Assembly (NCBI RefSeq): GCF_014697375.1
Contig: NZ_JACJRS010000051.1
Coordinates: forward strand, 1 to 37,957
DNA: 37,957 nt
From: Phormidium sp. FACHB-1136
GTDB taxonomy: Bacteria > Cyanobacteriota > Cyanobacteriia > Phormidesmidales > Phormidesmidaceae
Reading direction: 5' to 3'
Position numbers and translations under genes: made by a program
Part shown: positions 17,951 to 25,444 of the stretch, piece after piece
Numbering within the stretch: position 1 is the first letter of the stretch
Layout: every line of letters begins with the position of its first letter
Notes under the pieces: model-generated
Database searches by the model: none
Told to the model about the DNA's origin: nothing
What the model saw: the letters and a program-made list of their open reading frames with translations, nothing else

Positions 17951-20770
17951 GTGATGTACAAACGATGGAGAGTTTACAGTACCTTCCTAACCAGTTTAGT
18001 TATTGGGTTTGTCTATACCATCATCCTAAGCCGATGGCAGTCATCTAGTAGTAGCGGTGCCTCAACTATTGGATTGATTGAATGGAATGTTTTAATTTTG
18101 GCCTTCTCCGGCATCCTGGGCGGGGTGATCTACTCCGTTATGGTTGATGGTTCTATTGAAATGCCTCGATTCCTTTCTAATCAGGATGAGACGTTTAAGG
18201 CTGGAATCTTTGGTGATATTCTAATTGGCATTTCTGGAGCGTTTATTCTCTATTCTTTGTTGCCTCCTGATGTAACAGAACCAGATGTAGGCAGGATAAG
18301 TAATACAGCGCTGGCAGCAACTGGCATTATCGGTGGTTATGGCGGCAGGGCAGTTCTTAAATTTGCTCTCAACCGATTCTTTAAAGATAGTCAGACCTTC
18401 TCTGGAGAAATGCCTCTCAATACTCAACTAGCTACATCTGATTTGCAAGAAGATTTACGACAGGGTACAGTCAGCTTAGCCCAATCTTTGATTGAGAAGG
18501 TTGATCGCTACATAGAGTGGGGGGCATCTGATTCTGACTTGGTCACCTTACAACAGGATGTGCGCGAGGCGTCTGTAGCAGTGCGTGGGCGAGTCTTTAC
18601 CGCTCTTGTTGATTTACATCAAGCAGCATCACAGATTAAACTCACTTCAGAGCAGTTGCACCGACTGATTTCTGTCTACCAGGCTTTGATCGCTAGCGAG
18701 CCCAAGAACGACGTCTATTTTGGGCAACTTGCTCTCGTCTATCGAGATAGCACGCCACCTGACCTTGCCCAAGCCCTGGCTTGTTTAGACAGGGCAATCT
18801 CTCAACGGGGGCCACTTGCCATCGGTAAACCCTGGCAGTATGAGTTAAATCGGGCGGCGATACGCATTCAGCAAATCTATGCAACCACGCAATCCTATGA
18901 CTTTTCAGATCTTGAACAAGAGTGGATTCTAGCAGATCTGCTGGCCATCGCCGAGGTCTATAACCTTGAAACCATCTTGCAGGCGGCTCAAGCGGATCAA
19001 ATTCCCCAAACGATACAGTCTTGGTTGCGTTACCACCAAGACTGGCTGACTGCCCGTAGTGATACTAATCTATTGGTTCGAGCGCTGGGCAACACACTCG
19101 GCTTTAATGCCGAGATTAAGGAACGGCTGACACATCATCAATCAGCCCGAACTTCTGGGTCTACCTTTAATGCCCAAAATACCCTAAAGGCAAACATTGG
19201 TGAAGCAGAGGGTAGCGTTGTGGTTGAGGAGGGCATATTAATAGGATCCCAGCCAAAGGAAGAAAGTAAACAAATTACAACAGGAGAAACCATGACTTCT
19301 GAAATCCAAGACTTTCAGACACCAGATAACCCAGATGGCAAAGCCTTTCCTGCCATCTACTCTACCCTTGGGAGATGCTATGACATCCTGACCCTCGACC
19401 CGTTTGACATCAGCCATAGCGCCAAAGGTCACGAGATTTTCAAATTCTATCCGGGCGAGGCCGATAAAACTGAGGACGAAGATCAACGAGTGATCGTTCC
19501 TCGACATGCTCGATTCATTCCTGGTTCTAAAGGGAGCGTTAGTAGTGGAAGTACAACCAACATTCTCTATACCGAAGCAGACATGCAACGGATGTATGCC
19601 AGTGTTGTAAGCGGCATTGTAACCCGTCTAATGGGAGTATTTTTACCGTTTAGTTTATCTGGCAGCTATCAGAACTTTAGAAAAGAACGCCGTCAAGAAA
19701 AAAGCATTTATGCCTTTACCCGAGCTGAGTATGTACACTACAGCCTAGAACTCAGCCCCCACATCTGGGCCAAGCTTCACCTTAACCCAGATTTCCAAGC
19801 GGCAGTAAATCAACTACCAGCAGAGTATAAAGAAGTAGAGTATGAGCGATTTATTGAAGAGTTTGGCACTCACTTCTCGGTTCAAGTAACCTTTGGCGGC
19901 GTGGTTTCCCAGCGTATTCGCCTAAATGAGTCAACCTATGCTGCTGTGACCCAAAAAGGAGCTAACCTAGAAGCTGAGGCTAAGAAAGTATTCAAAGCCA
20001 AATACTCGAAAGAATCAGAGAGTAGCACCTATCGAGAAATTCAAGAACATTCTGAAGAACTCGAATTCTCTGGTGGAGAACATCCTGCTAATATTCATGA
20101 CTGGTTCGCAACAGTTAAATCAGATCCAGCGCCAATTAAACTAGAGCTTGTGCCGCTCTATGAGTTGCTCATACCAGATTACTTTTCAAAGGATGCATCT
20201 ATTCTCCAGAAACAAAAATTTCTAGATAAAGCAACTCAAGTCTATGTAGAAAGCAAATCTGAAAAACTCGATTGGGAACCGTGGTACAGCATTGCTGCTG
20301 GTGGCAGTGGTGGATCAGAATTCTCAGACCTTGAACCATTACCCACCCAAGGAGACAATTACCAAAAGCGGTATCAAGAGGCTCGAGTCAAAGAAGTTAG
20401 AGTATGGATTGGAGCCTGTATAGATGCAGTTCAAATAGTCTTAGATGATGAGAGTTCTCCTTTTAAATCTCATGGCGGGTCTGGGGGTAGTATAGATGTT
20501 TTAAAATTAGGGTCAGGTGATTATATTACTGGAGTTGAGATAACGGTAGGTTCCATGAAAACCTTTGTTTTTAGTGGTGAGCCATGCGTTACCTCGCTAA
20601 AGCTATTTATGAACCAATCCCATCCATGGACTGTGGGCAATCACAACTCTCAACAAGCTATTCGATTAGATGTTCCATCTGGCTATCACGTTATAGGGTT
20701 TCACGGACGCTCTGGAAAATATTTGGATAGTCTAGGTGTGATCTCTATACCTATGCCAGAGAACGCTTAA
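17951..20770 (+). CDS. Four-TM/TPR-like module fused to MACPF (perforin) and jacalin lectin domains
   Basis: A 939-residue protein. Four TM helices lie at about 7-27, 42-63, 83-105 and 116-136; the last contains IIGGYGGRA. A TPR-like helical region (about 150-395) includes ISVYQALIASEPKNDVYFGQL. After a linker, a MACPF domain spans about 450-760 with the family signature YERFIEEFGTHFSVQVTFGG (Y631, G639-T-H641). A C-terminal jacalin-like lectin domain (about 780-935) ends with YHVIGFHGRSGKYLDSLG. MACPF proteins oligomerise into membrane pores; jacalin domains bind glycans. The first ~395 residues match the next protein, 21 nt downstream. Start: GTG 17951 or the adjacent ATG 17954. An internal ATG with a good ribosome site (19292) could yield a free MACPF-lectin. 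It is AT-richer than neighbouring genes. Pore formation is inferred from family. Confidence 0.9.
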   Translation: MMYKRWRVYSTFLTSLVIGFVYTIILSRWQSSSSSGASTIGLIEWNVLILAFSGILGGVIYSVMVDGSIEMPRFLSNQDETFKAGIFGDILIGISGAFILYSLLPPDVTEPDVGRISNTALAATGIIGGYGGRAVLKFALNRFFKDSQTFSGEMPLNTQLATSDLQEDLRQGTVSLAQSLIEKVDRYIEWGASDSDLVTLQQDVREASVAVRGRVFTALVDLHQAASQIKLTSEQLHRLISVYQALIASEPKNDVYFGQLALVYRDSTPPDLAQALACLDRAISQRGPLAIGKPWQYELNRAAIRIQQIYATTQSYDFSDLEQEWILADLLAIAEVYNLETILQAAQADQIPQTIQSWLRYHQDWLTARSDTNLLVRALGNTLGFNAEIKERLTHHQSARTSGSTFNAQNTLKANIGEAEGSVVVEEGILIGSQPKEESKQITTGETMTSEIQDFQTPDNPDGKAFPAIYSTLGRCYDILTLDPFDISHSAKGHEIFKFYPGEADKTEDEDQRVIVPRHARFIPGSKGSVSSGSTTNILYTEADMQRMYASVVSGIVTRLMGVFLPFSLSGSYQNFRKERRQEKSIYAFTRAEYVHYSLELSPHIWAKLHLNPDFQAAVNQLPAEYKEVEYERFIEEFGTHFSVQVTFGGVVSQRIRLNESTYAAVTQKGANLEAEAKKVFKAKYSKESESSTYREIQEHSEELEFSGGEHPANIHDWFATVKSDPAPIKLELVPLYELLIPDYFSKDASILQKQKFLDKATQVYVESKSEKLDWEPWYSIAAGGSGGSEFSDLEPLPTQGDNYQKRYQEARVKEVRVWIGACIDAVQIVLDDESSPFKSHGGSGGSIDVLKLGSGDYITGVEITVGSMKTFVFSGEPCVTSLKLFMNQSHPWTVGNHNSQQAIRLDVPSGYHVIGFHGRSGKYLDSLGVISIPMPENA
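19282..19294 (+). promoter_or_regulatory. Possible internal translation start before the MACPF domain
   Basis: AGGAG at 19282-19286 stands 5 nt before an in-frame ATG at 19292-19294 (Met448), exactly at the linker between the membrane/TPR half and the MACPF half. Initiation here would produce a 492-residue soluble MACPF-jacalin protein starting MTSEIQDF. This site is better than the one in front of the full-length start. Confidence 0.4.
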
Positions 20771-20791
20771 AGATACTTATCTCAGGAGTAC

Positions 20792-23695
20792 ATGACAATG
20801 AATGATGAACAACGCAAAGCTCGAATGGAAAGATGGAATGGTTATCGTTCTGCTGCTTACCAACGTTGGCGAGTTTATAGTACATTTTTAACTGGTTTTC
20901 TAATTGGCCTCATTTATGTTGTTGTCATCAGTGATTGGGGTGAGGAAAATATATTGTTGTGGGGAATTATTGATCAAAGAAGCCTTATCTTAATGTTCTC
21001 AGGCGTCTTAGGTGGTGTAATCTACACTATTTTGATTGATGGACACGTTGAGATGCCTAGATTCGTAGCGAATAAGGGAGATAAATTTGAGGCGGGTTTA
21101 TTTGGCGATATTCTGTTAGGTATTGCTGGGGCCGTTGTGCTGGACTTTTTAACCCAGGCAACACCACTGAATGCCGTTGATAATATTCAAGTGGCTGCGC
21201 TTGGGCTTATTGGTGGTTATGGCGGTAGAGCAATTTTGCAATTTGCTCTTAACCGTATGTTCTCAGACATTAATATCTTGGAAGAAGATAGACAGAAATA
21301 CCTAAAATTAGCCTATCAGCAGAAAATAGATGCGGTGGATAGTCTGAAAATTATTGATCAACTCAACAAGCATATCCAGAATGGGTTAACGAACAGCGAA
21401 CTAACAGAACTGACGACAGCAATTAAGCAGGCACCTGCTGACATTAGGAAGCAGGTATATGAACTAGCGAAAGATTGCCGCCGTACAGCTAACCTATCAG
21501 ATCTGACCAAGCCCCGAGTTGAGAGAACGATTCCTATTTTTGAAGCGCTAGCCGATAGCGAACCTGACAATCATCAATACTATGCTCAGGCTGGTTTTGC
21601 CTATAAAGATTGTGAGTTGCCAGATCTATTCAAGGCGAATCAGTATTTAAGTAAAGCAATTGAAATAAGAGGAGATCGTTACCAGGCTGAAACATGGAAG
21701 TATGAGCTCAACCGTGCTGTTATTCAAATTCAGCAGGAGTATGAAAATAAAGGAACATATGATTTTTCTCCTGCCATCAATGACCGTATCATTGGGGATT
21801 TACTGGTAGTTGCAAAAATCTACAACCTTCCGAATATTCTCAAAGCCTCAGAAGAAAAGAATATCCCCATGCCAGTCTGGGAGTGGATGAAAGCGAATTG
21901 GGATAATTTAGAAGATCGTGAGGATACAAAAGAACTTGTAGCTAGTCTGGCTTCTGCTATCAAAGGAGATGGCTCAGACGGTTCTGAAGATACTCCACCA
22001 TTGGCGGTTCCAATTTATCGAGAATGGATAGTAGCTGTTAAAGATACTTGGCTAAAGAAGTATCCTAAGCCATCAGATTCACTTCCATCTGATGAAAAGA
22101 AATTTTGCACTGTTGGAACAAAATATCCAATTGAAAGTTTTGAAGTAGCTTCAAACAATCATCACAGTGTCAAGTTAGGGCACGGTGCCGGAGATTGGTA
22201 CATCTTTGATACTGATTTGGACGATCACTGGAAGAGAAGCTGGGAGAATGATTCAACTGATTCAGAAAAGGTCGAAGTAATTAGGGGTTTAGTCATGAGT
22301 AAAAATCGCAGAAAGATTGACAGAGCAAAGTTCTTTGAAAAGTACAGAGAAACTTTTAAGCCGATTCTTTCGGGAGAACAAGTGAGTACCTTCGATGCTA
22401 TATTTGAATACTGGGATAATAGTCAATACACAGATCTTCGCTGGTTAGCTTATGCGATGGCAACGGCCTATCATGAAACAGGAGGACGTATGATTCCTGT
22501 TCGAGAGGGGTTTGCTAAATCTGATGAAGGCTCCATAAAAGCAGTTAGAAAGTTATTTGAGACAAGACGGATTACAACGGATTATTCAAAACCTCATGCC
22601 AATGGAAAAAGCTATTTTGGTAGAGGTCTAGTTCAAATAACTCATGGGGATAACTATAAGAGACTTGGTAAAGCTCTCGGCATGGGGGATGACCTTTACA
22701 ATGATCCTAATTTGACCTTGAAGGAAGAGATCGCCGTCAAACTCTTATTTGCGGGAATGGTTGACGACTTATATAGACCAGGACACAAGCTTTCTGTATA
22801 CTTCAACTCTTCTAAGGAAGATTGGTTTAACGCTCGTGAAATCATCAATGGCGACAGAGATATTGAGTCTGGAGGCCAGAAGATTGGTCAACTTGTAGCA
22901 GACTATGGTAGGAAATTTTACCAGTGCTGTCAGTTCGCAAAAATTGATGAATATTGGATAGAAGCTGTAAAAGACACATGGCTGAAAAAAGAACCCACTC
23001 AAGCTGACACGCTTCCTGATGGAAAGAAAAAGTTCTGTCAGGCTGGAATGCGATATGAGGTTGAAAGCTACGAGCGAGCAGAAGAGGGCCATTTTTTTGT
23101 TAAGTTAGCCCATAACGCTGGTGAATGGTATATTTTTGATTCAAAGACCGCAGATCATTGGAACACTACTTGGGAAAATGATCATGACGAATCAGGCGAA
23201 TCAACCAGTACCAAAGCAGAAGAAAAAATTGAAAGTATCAAAATAGGGTCTGCCGGAAAACAGCCTGTTGGAGATAGATTCACAAAAGATATGTCTTTTG
23301 ACACTTTGATTACTCCCCACATCACTTATGGGGAATTAACAAAGTATCAGGAAGCACGAAGATTTATTCATGACTACCAATGCAAGACGGCCTATGAACT
23401 GTGCTTATTTCTAGAAAAGTGTCGTGAACACTTTGGAGGTAAACCATTAATTATTACTTCTGGACATCGTCCTGAGCCGATTAATAGACAACAAGGAGGA
23501 GCAAGAGATTCAGAACATCTTTATAACCATCCTCAAAAGGGTGCGATTGATTTTTATATCAAAGGTGTCAATATGTACGACCTTCAGAACTGGTGTCTTC
23601 AAAACTATAACGGCAGTATTGGCAAAGCAGCTCATAAAGGTTTTATTCACATAGGAGTTAGGCCTGGCCCACGACCACAACCATGGAATTATTAG
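20792..23695 (+). CDS. Four-TM/TPR-like module fused to SH3-like, GH19 and M15 peptidoglycan-hydrolase domains
   Basis: A 967-residue protein. Its first ~400 residues repeat the four-TM (GLIGGYGGRA in the last) and TPR-like module of the preceding MACPF protein. Then come an SH3-like repeat (about 410-495, AVKDTWLKKYP...GDWYIFD), a GH19 chitinase/endolysin domain (about 510-710) with AYHETGG (E562, likely catalytic) and SYFGRGLVQIT (607-617), a second SH3-like repeat (about 725-800), and a C-terminal M15 peptidase domain with SGHRP (890-894), SEHLYNHPQKGAID (H909 or H913 and D920) and HKGFIHIG (H953) as zinc ligands. It should cut both glycan strands and peptide bridges of peptidoglycan. AGGAG at 20784 suits ATG 20792 or, with better spacing, ATG 20798. 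It is probably in an operon with the MACPF gene. Four extra residues between H909 and D920 are unusual. Confidence 0.88.
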   Translation: MTMNDEQRKARMERWNGYRSAAYQRWRVYSTFLTGFLIGLIYVVVISDWGEENILLWGIIDQRSLILMFSGVLGGVIYTILIDGHVEMPRFVANKGDKFEAGLFGDILLGIAGAVVLDFLTQATPLNAVDNIQVAALGLIGGYGGRAILQFALNRMFSDINILEEDRQKYLKLAYQQKIDAVDSLKIIDQLNKHIQNGLTNSELTELTTAIKQAPADIRKQVYELAKDCRRTANLSDLTKPRVERTIPIFEALADSEPDNHQYYAQAGFAYKDCELPDLFKANQYLSKAIEIRGDRYQAETWKYELNRAVIQIQQEYENKGTYDFSPAINDRIIGDLLVVAKIYNLPNILKASEEKNIPMPVWEWMKANWDNLEDREDTKELVASLASAIKGDGSDGSEDTPPLAVPIYREWIVAVKDTWLKKYPKPSDSLPSDEKKFCTVGTKYPIESFEVASNNHHSVKLGHGAGDWYIFDTDLDDHWKRSWENDSTDSEKVEVIRGLVMSKNRRKIDRAKFFEKYRETFKPILSGEQVSTFDAIFEYWDNSQYTDLRWLAYAMATAYHETGGRMIPVREGFAKSDEGSIKAVRKLFETRRITTDYSKPHANGKSYFGRGLVQITHGDNYKRLGKALGMGDDLYNDPNLTLKEEIAVKLLFAGMVDDLYRPGHKLSVYFNSSKEDWFNAREIINGDRDIESGGQKIGQLVADYGRKFYQCCQFAKIDEYWIEAVKDTWLKKEPTQADTLPDGKKKFCQAGMRYEVESYERAEEGHFFVKLAHNAGEWYIFDSKTADHWNTTWENDHDESGESTSTKAEEKIESIKIGSAGKQPVGDRFTKDMSFDTLITPHITYGELTKYQEARRFIHDYQCKTAYELCLFLEKCREHFGGKPLIITSGHRPEPINRQQGGARDSEHLYNHPQKGAIDFYIKGVNMYDLQNWCLQNYNGSIGKAAHKGFIHIGVRPGPRPQPWNY

Positions 23696-24419
23696 AGGAT
23701 ATTTAGAAAGCATCAATGGGCACACACGAATCCGGATCACAGAAAAGGCTTCGTCGGTATTAGGTTCAAAGTAATGAACACTGTAGCCCCTTGGAAGCCA
23801 TGACAACAGTATATTCCAGCAACCTGACCCGTGACTCGACTCCCCCTATAAGTAGCGTCCCTGCATTTAGGCGGATCGGTGTGGTAAAAGCTGTGCTTTA
23901 GCCGAATAGCATCACGCCCTTGGTCAATCAACCGTCCTGGGCAATGGAATCGATGCATCCATAGGTGAACCCCGACTAGACACAAAGAAATCTTAAGCTA
24001 CAGGATGTCCTAGGTTATCGGGTGTTTATACTGAGGCATTAAGCCTAGGCTCCCATGGTTGGCGCTCCCATCGTTGGCATTTAAGCTGAAATTTTGCCCT
24101 AAGATTCCTATAGGCTATTTAGACTGATTTTTGGTAGTCCTATTTCGTACAGGCTAGAGAATAATCAGGCGACCCTAAAGACCTTACGGCAGTAGATTGC
24201 TGTTTCTGGCTGATTTTTCTCTGACCCGTAGATTAATGCACTACCTGATTTTTTACCCAAGTCTCATAGTCAGGGTATTAGGTGGACTTTTTCTAATATT
24301 TCTCATCAATGGTGAGTGGCTAACAGGAGCACAGAGGCCAAATTTGGACGCTCTACATGATAAGGGTTGGCAGTTCCCACGAGTATCCGTTTTTTGTTGA
24401 ATAAGCATTGGAGAAGTAT
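23696..24419. other. Intergenic region with integrase remnant; no intact gene called
   Basis: This 724-bp stretch separates the cell-wall hydrolase from the peroxygenase-like gene. Its left half holds a short integrase remnant on the minus strand. A 15-bp near-repeat (GCTCCCATGGTTGGC / GCTCCCATCGTTGGC) lies at about 24050-24078. A plus-strand frame from ATG 24236 to TGA 24400 would encode a 54-residue peptide with one hydrophobic helix (VLGGLFLIFLI). It has no clear ribosome site and ends just before the ribosome site of the next gene, so I leave it as a possibility only. Confidence 0.4.
23872..23943 (-). pseudogene. N-terminal fragment of an IntI-like tyrosine recombinase
   Basis: Minus-strand translation gives LIDQGRDAIRLKHSFYHTD, which closely follows the SAM-like N-terminus of integron-type integrases (LLDQVRDAIRLKHYSYRTE pattern). 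The similarity ends abruptly on both sides; the catalytic R...HxxR...Y part is absent. It is therefore a scar of a lost integrase. The identification rests on about 19 residues. Confidence 0.4.
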
Positions 24420-25103
24420 ATGTCTATACCTGAAGAGACTACAGGATCTACGAGCGATAGCACACCTTCAGCAAGTGGCAACACTTGGCATGATCGTCCT
24501 AAGGCTGACAAGATTTCGTGTCCGGCTCTCTTGAGTTTCTACAATAATGACTTGTTGAATCCAGACGAGAGCGGTAATGTCTCCACCGCCGAATTGGATG
24601 ATGTGCTTGAGAGTGTTGGTCTCAATGCCAAAGTGAGGGGCGTCTTGGTCAAAGGTGCTGATAAGACTGATGAAATTCCCGATAGCTTCAACCTCTTTGC
24701 CCTAGGTGATTCTAAGATCAATCACAGTGGCAGCACGGGTATTCGCGATCCAGAGGTTACGCCTGAGAAGTTGGAGAGTGCGCTGCTGAAGTTCAGCGAG
24801 GATGGCCGTATGTATGCTGAGCACTTTGCCGCTGCTGCGAATTATGCCCACCAGCAAGACCCTGGCTTGAAGGGCACGATAATTCAAACCATGGAATTTA
24901 CGGCGCTGCTTGAGGTGTTTGGTCGCGTTGATGAAGCGAAGAAGCGCTATCTTACGGTTGATGACGTAAAGGGTCTTTGGATGGACGGCAAGTTTCCTCC
25001 AGGTTGGCAACCACGCAACTCTGACGAAATCGGTGTGGATGATCTGGCGTCGGGGGGAATGGAGATGGCTGTGAACCGTTTGTTGCAGATGCTCAAGTTC
25101 TAA
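24420..25103 (+). CDS. Heme-thiolate peroxidase/peroxygenase-like protein (Peroxidase_2 family)
   Basis: A 227-residue protein from ATG 24420, chosen because GGAG (24410-24413) lies 6 nt upstream; a TTG at 24408 would add four residues. After a Ser/Thr-rich leader, KISCPALLSFYNNDLL places C34 where the heme-ligating Cys of the PCP motif sits in chloroperoxidase and unspecific peroxygenases. LFALGDSKINHSGSTGIRDP corresponds to the EHD-S-R-D segment, TMEFTALLEVFG to the acid-base Glu helix, and GKFPPGWQPRN to the typical end. These enzymes use H2O2 to oxygenate or halogenate organics. Oddities: PCP is SCP and EHD is NHS, so Mg/propionate binding may be altered. The family is mainly fungal and rare in bacteria. 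There is no signal peptide. It sits alone between the cell-wall hydrolase and KAP2. Catalysis is not certain. Confidence 0.72.
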   Translation: MSIPEETTGSTSDSTPSASGNTWHDRPKADKISCPALLSFYNNDLLNPDESGNVSTAELDDVLESVGLNAKVRGVLVKGADKTDEIPDSFNLFALGDSKINHSGSTGIRDPEVTPEKLESALLKFSEDGRMYAEHFAAAANYAHQQDPGLKGTIIQTMEFTALLEVFGRVDEAKKRYLTVDDVKGLWMDGKFPPGWQPRNSDEIGVDDLASGGMEMAVNRLLQMLKF

Positions 25104-25189
25104 TCCTCAGTAGATCGCAAAGTCCCCACAGCCCACCCTGACGGGAAGCGAGTGCATCCCAGTTTTGCAAGTTGGCCCTCATCCCCCAA

Positions 25190-25254
25190 CCCCTTCTCCC
25201 AACATGGGAGAAGGGGGGCCTGATTCAAAGTCCCTCTCCCGTCCTGGGAGAGGG
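25190..25254. repeat. Two palindromes of a REP-like intergenic repeat
   Basis: CCCCTTCTCCC-aacat-GGGAGAAGGGG (25190-25216, 11-bp stem) is followed 15 bp later by CCCTCTCCC-gtcct-GGGAGAGGG (25232-25254, 9-bp stem), then ATTTAGGGTGAGGG. This arrangement is a common dispersed repeat in cyanobacterial genomes. It may also terminate transcription of the peroxygenase-like gene. The rest of the 341-bp gap (25104-25444) contains no other gene; a +1 frame across it is a by-product of the repeat. Confidence 0.7.
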
Positions 25255-25432
25255 ATTTAGGGTGAGGGCTGGATCTTCGGCAAAAGAGTATGTTTGTGAG
25301 CTACTGATCCTGTGCACCTGGGTGCATCCTACCCAAGCCCTGTGTTTTCTATCTGGTTTTAGCTCAAGCAGCGACCGCAGCGTTGTTGCGGTGGGCTGGG
25401 GTTCGGTTTTCGAGAATGTTTCATAGCCCGTT

Positions 25433-25439
25433 AGGAGGT
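25433..25439 (+). promoter_or_regulatory. Strong ribosome binding site of KAP2
   Basis: AGGAGGT ends 5 nt before ATG 25445 and decides this start over the out-of-frame ATG at 25441. Confidence 0.75.
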
Positions 25440-25444
25440 CATGG

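Noticed and set aside
23510-23806. Minus-strand frame overlapping the 3' end of the wall-hydrolase gene.
   Set aside because: It is opposite the clear M15 zinc-ligand motifs and has no features of its own.
25172-25426. 84-codon plus-strand frame beginning MALIPQPLLP.
   Set aside because: It is the translation of a widespread palindromic intergenic repeat, not a gene.
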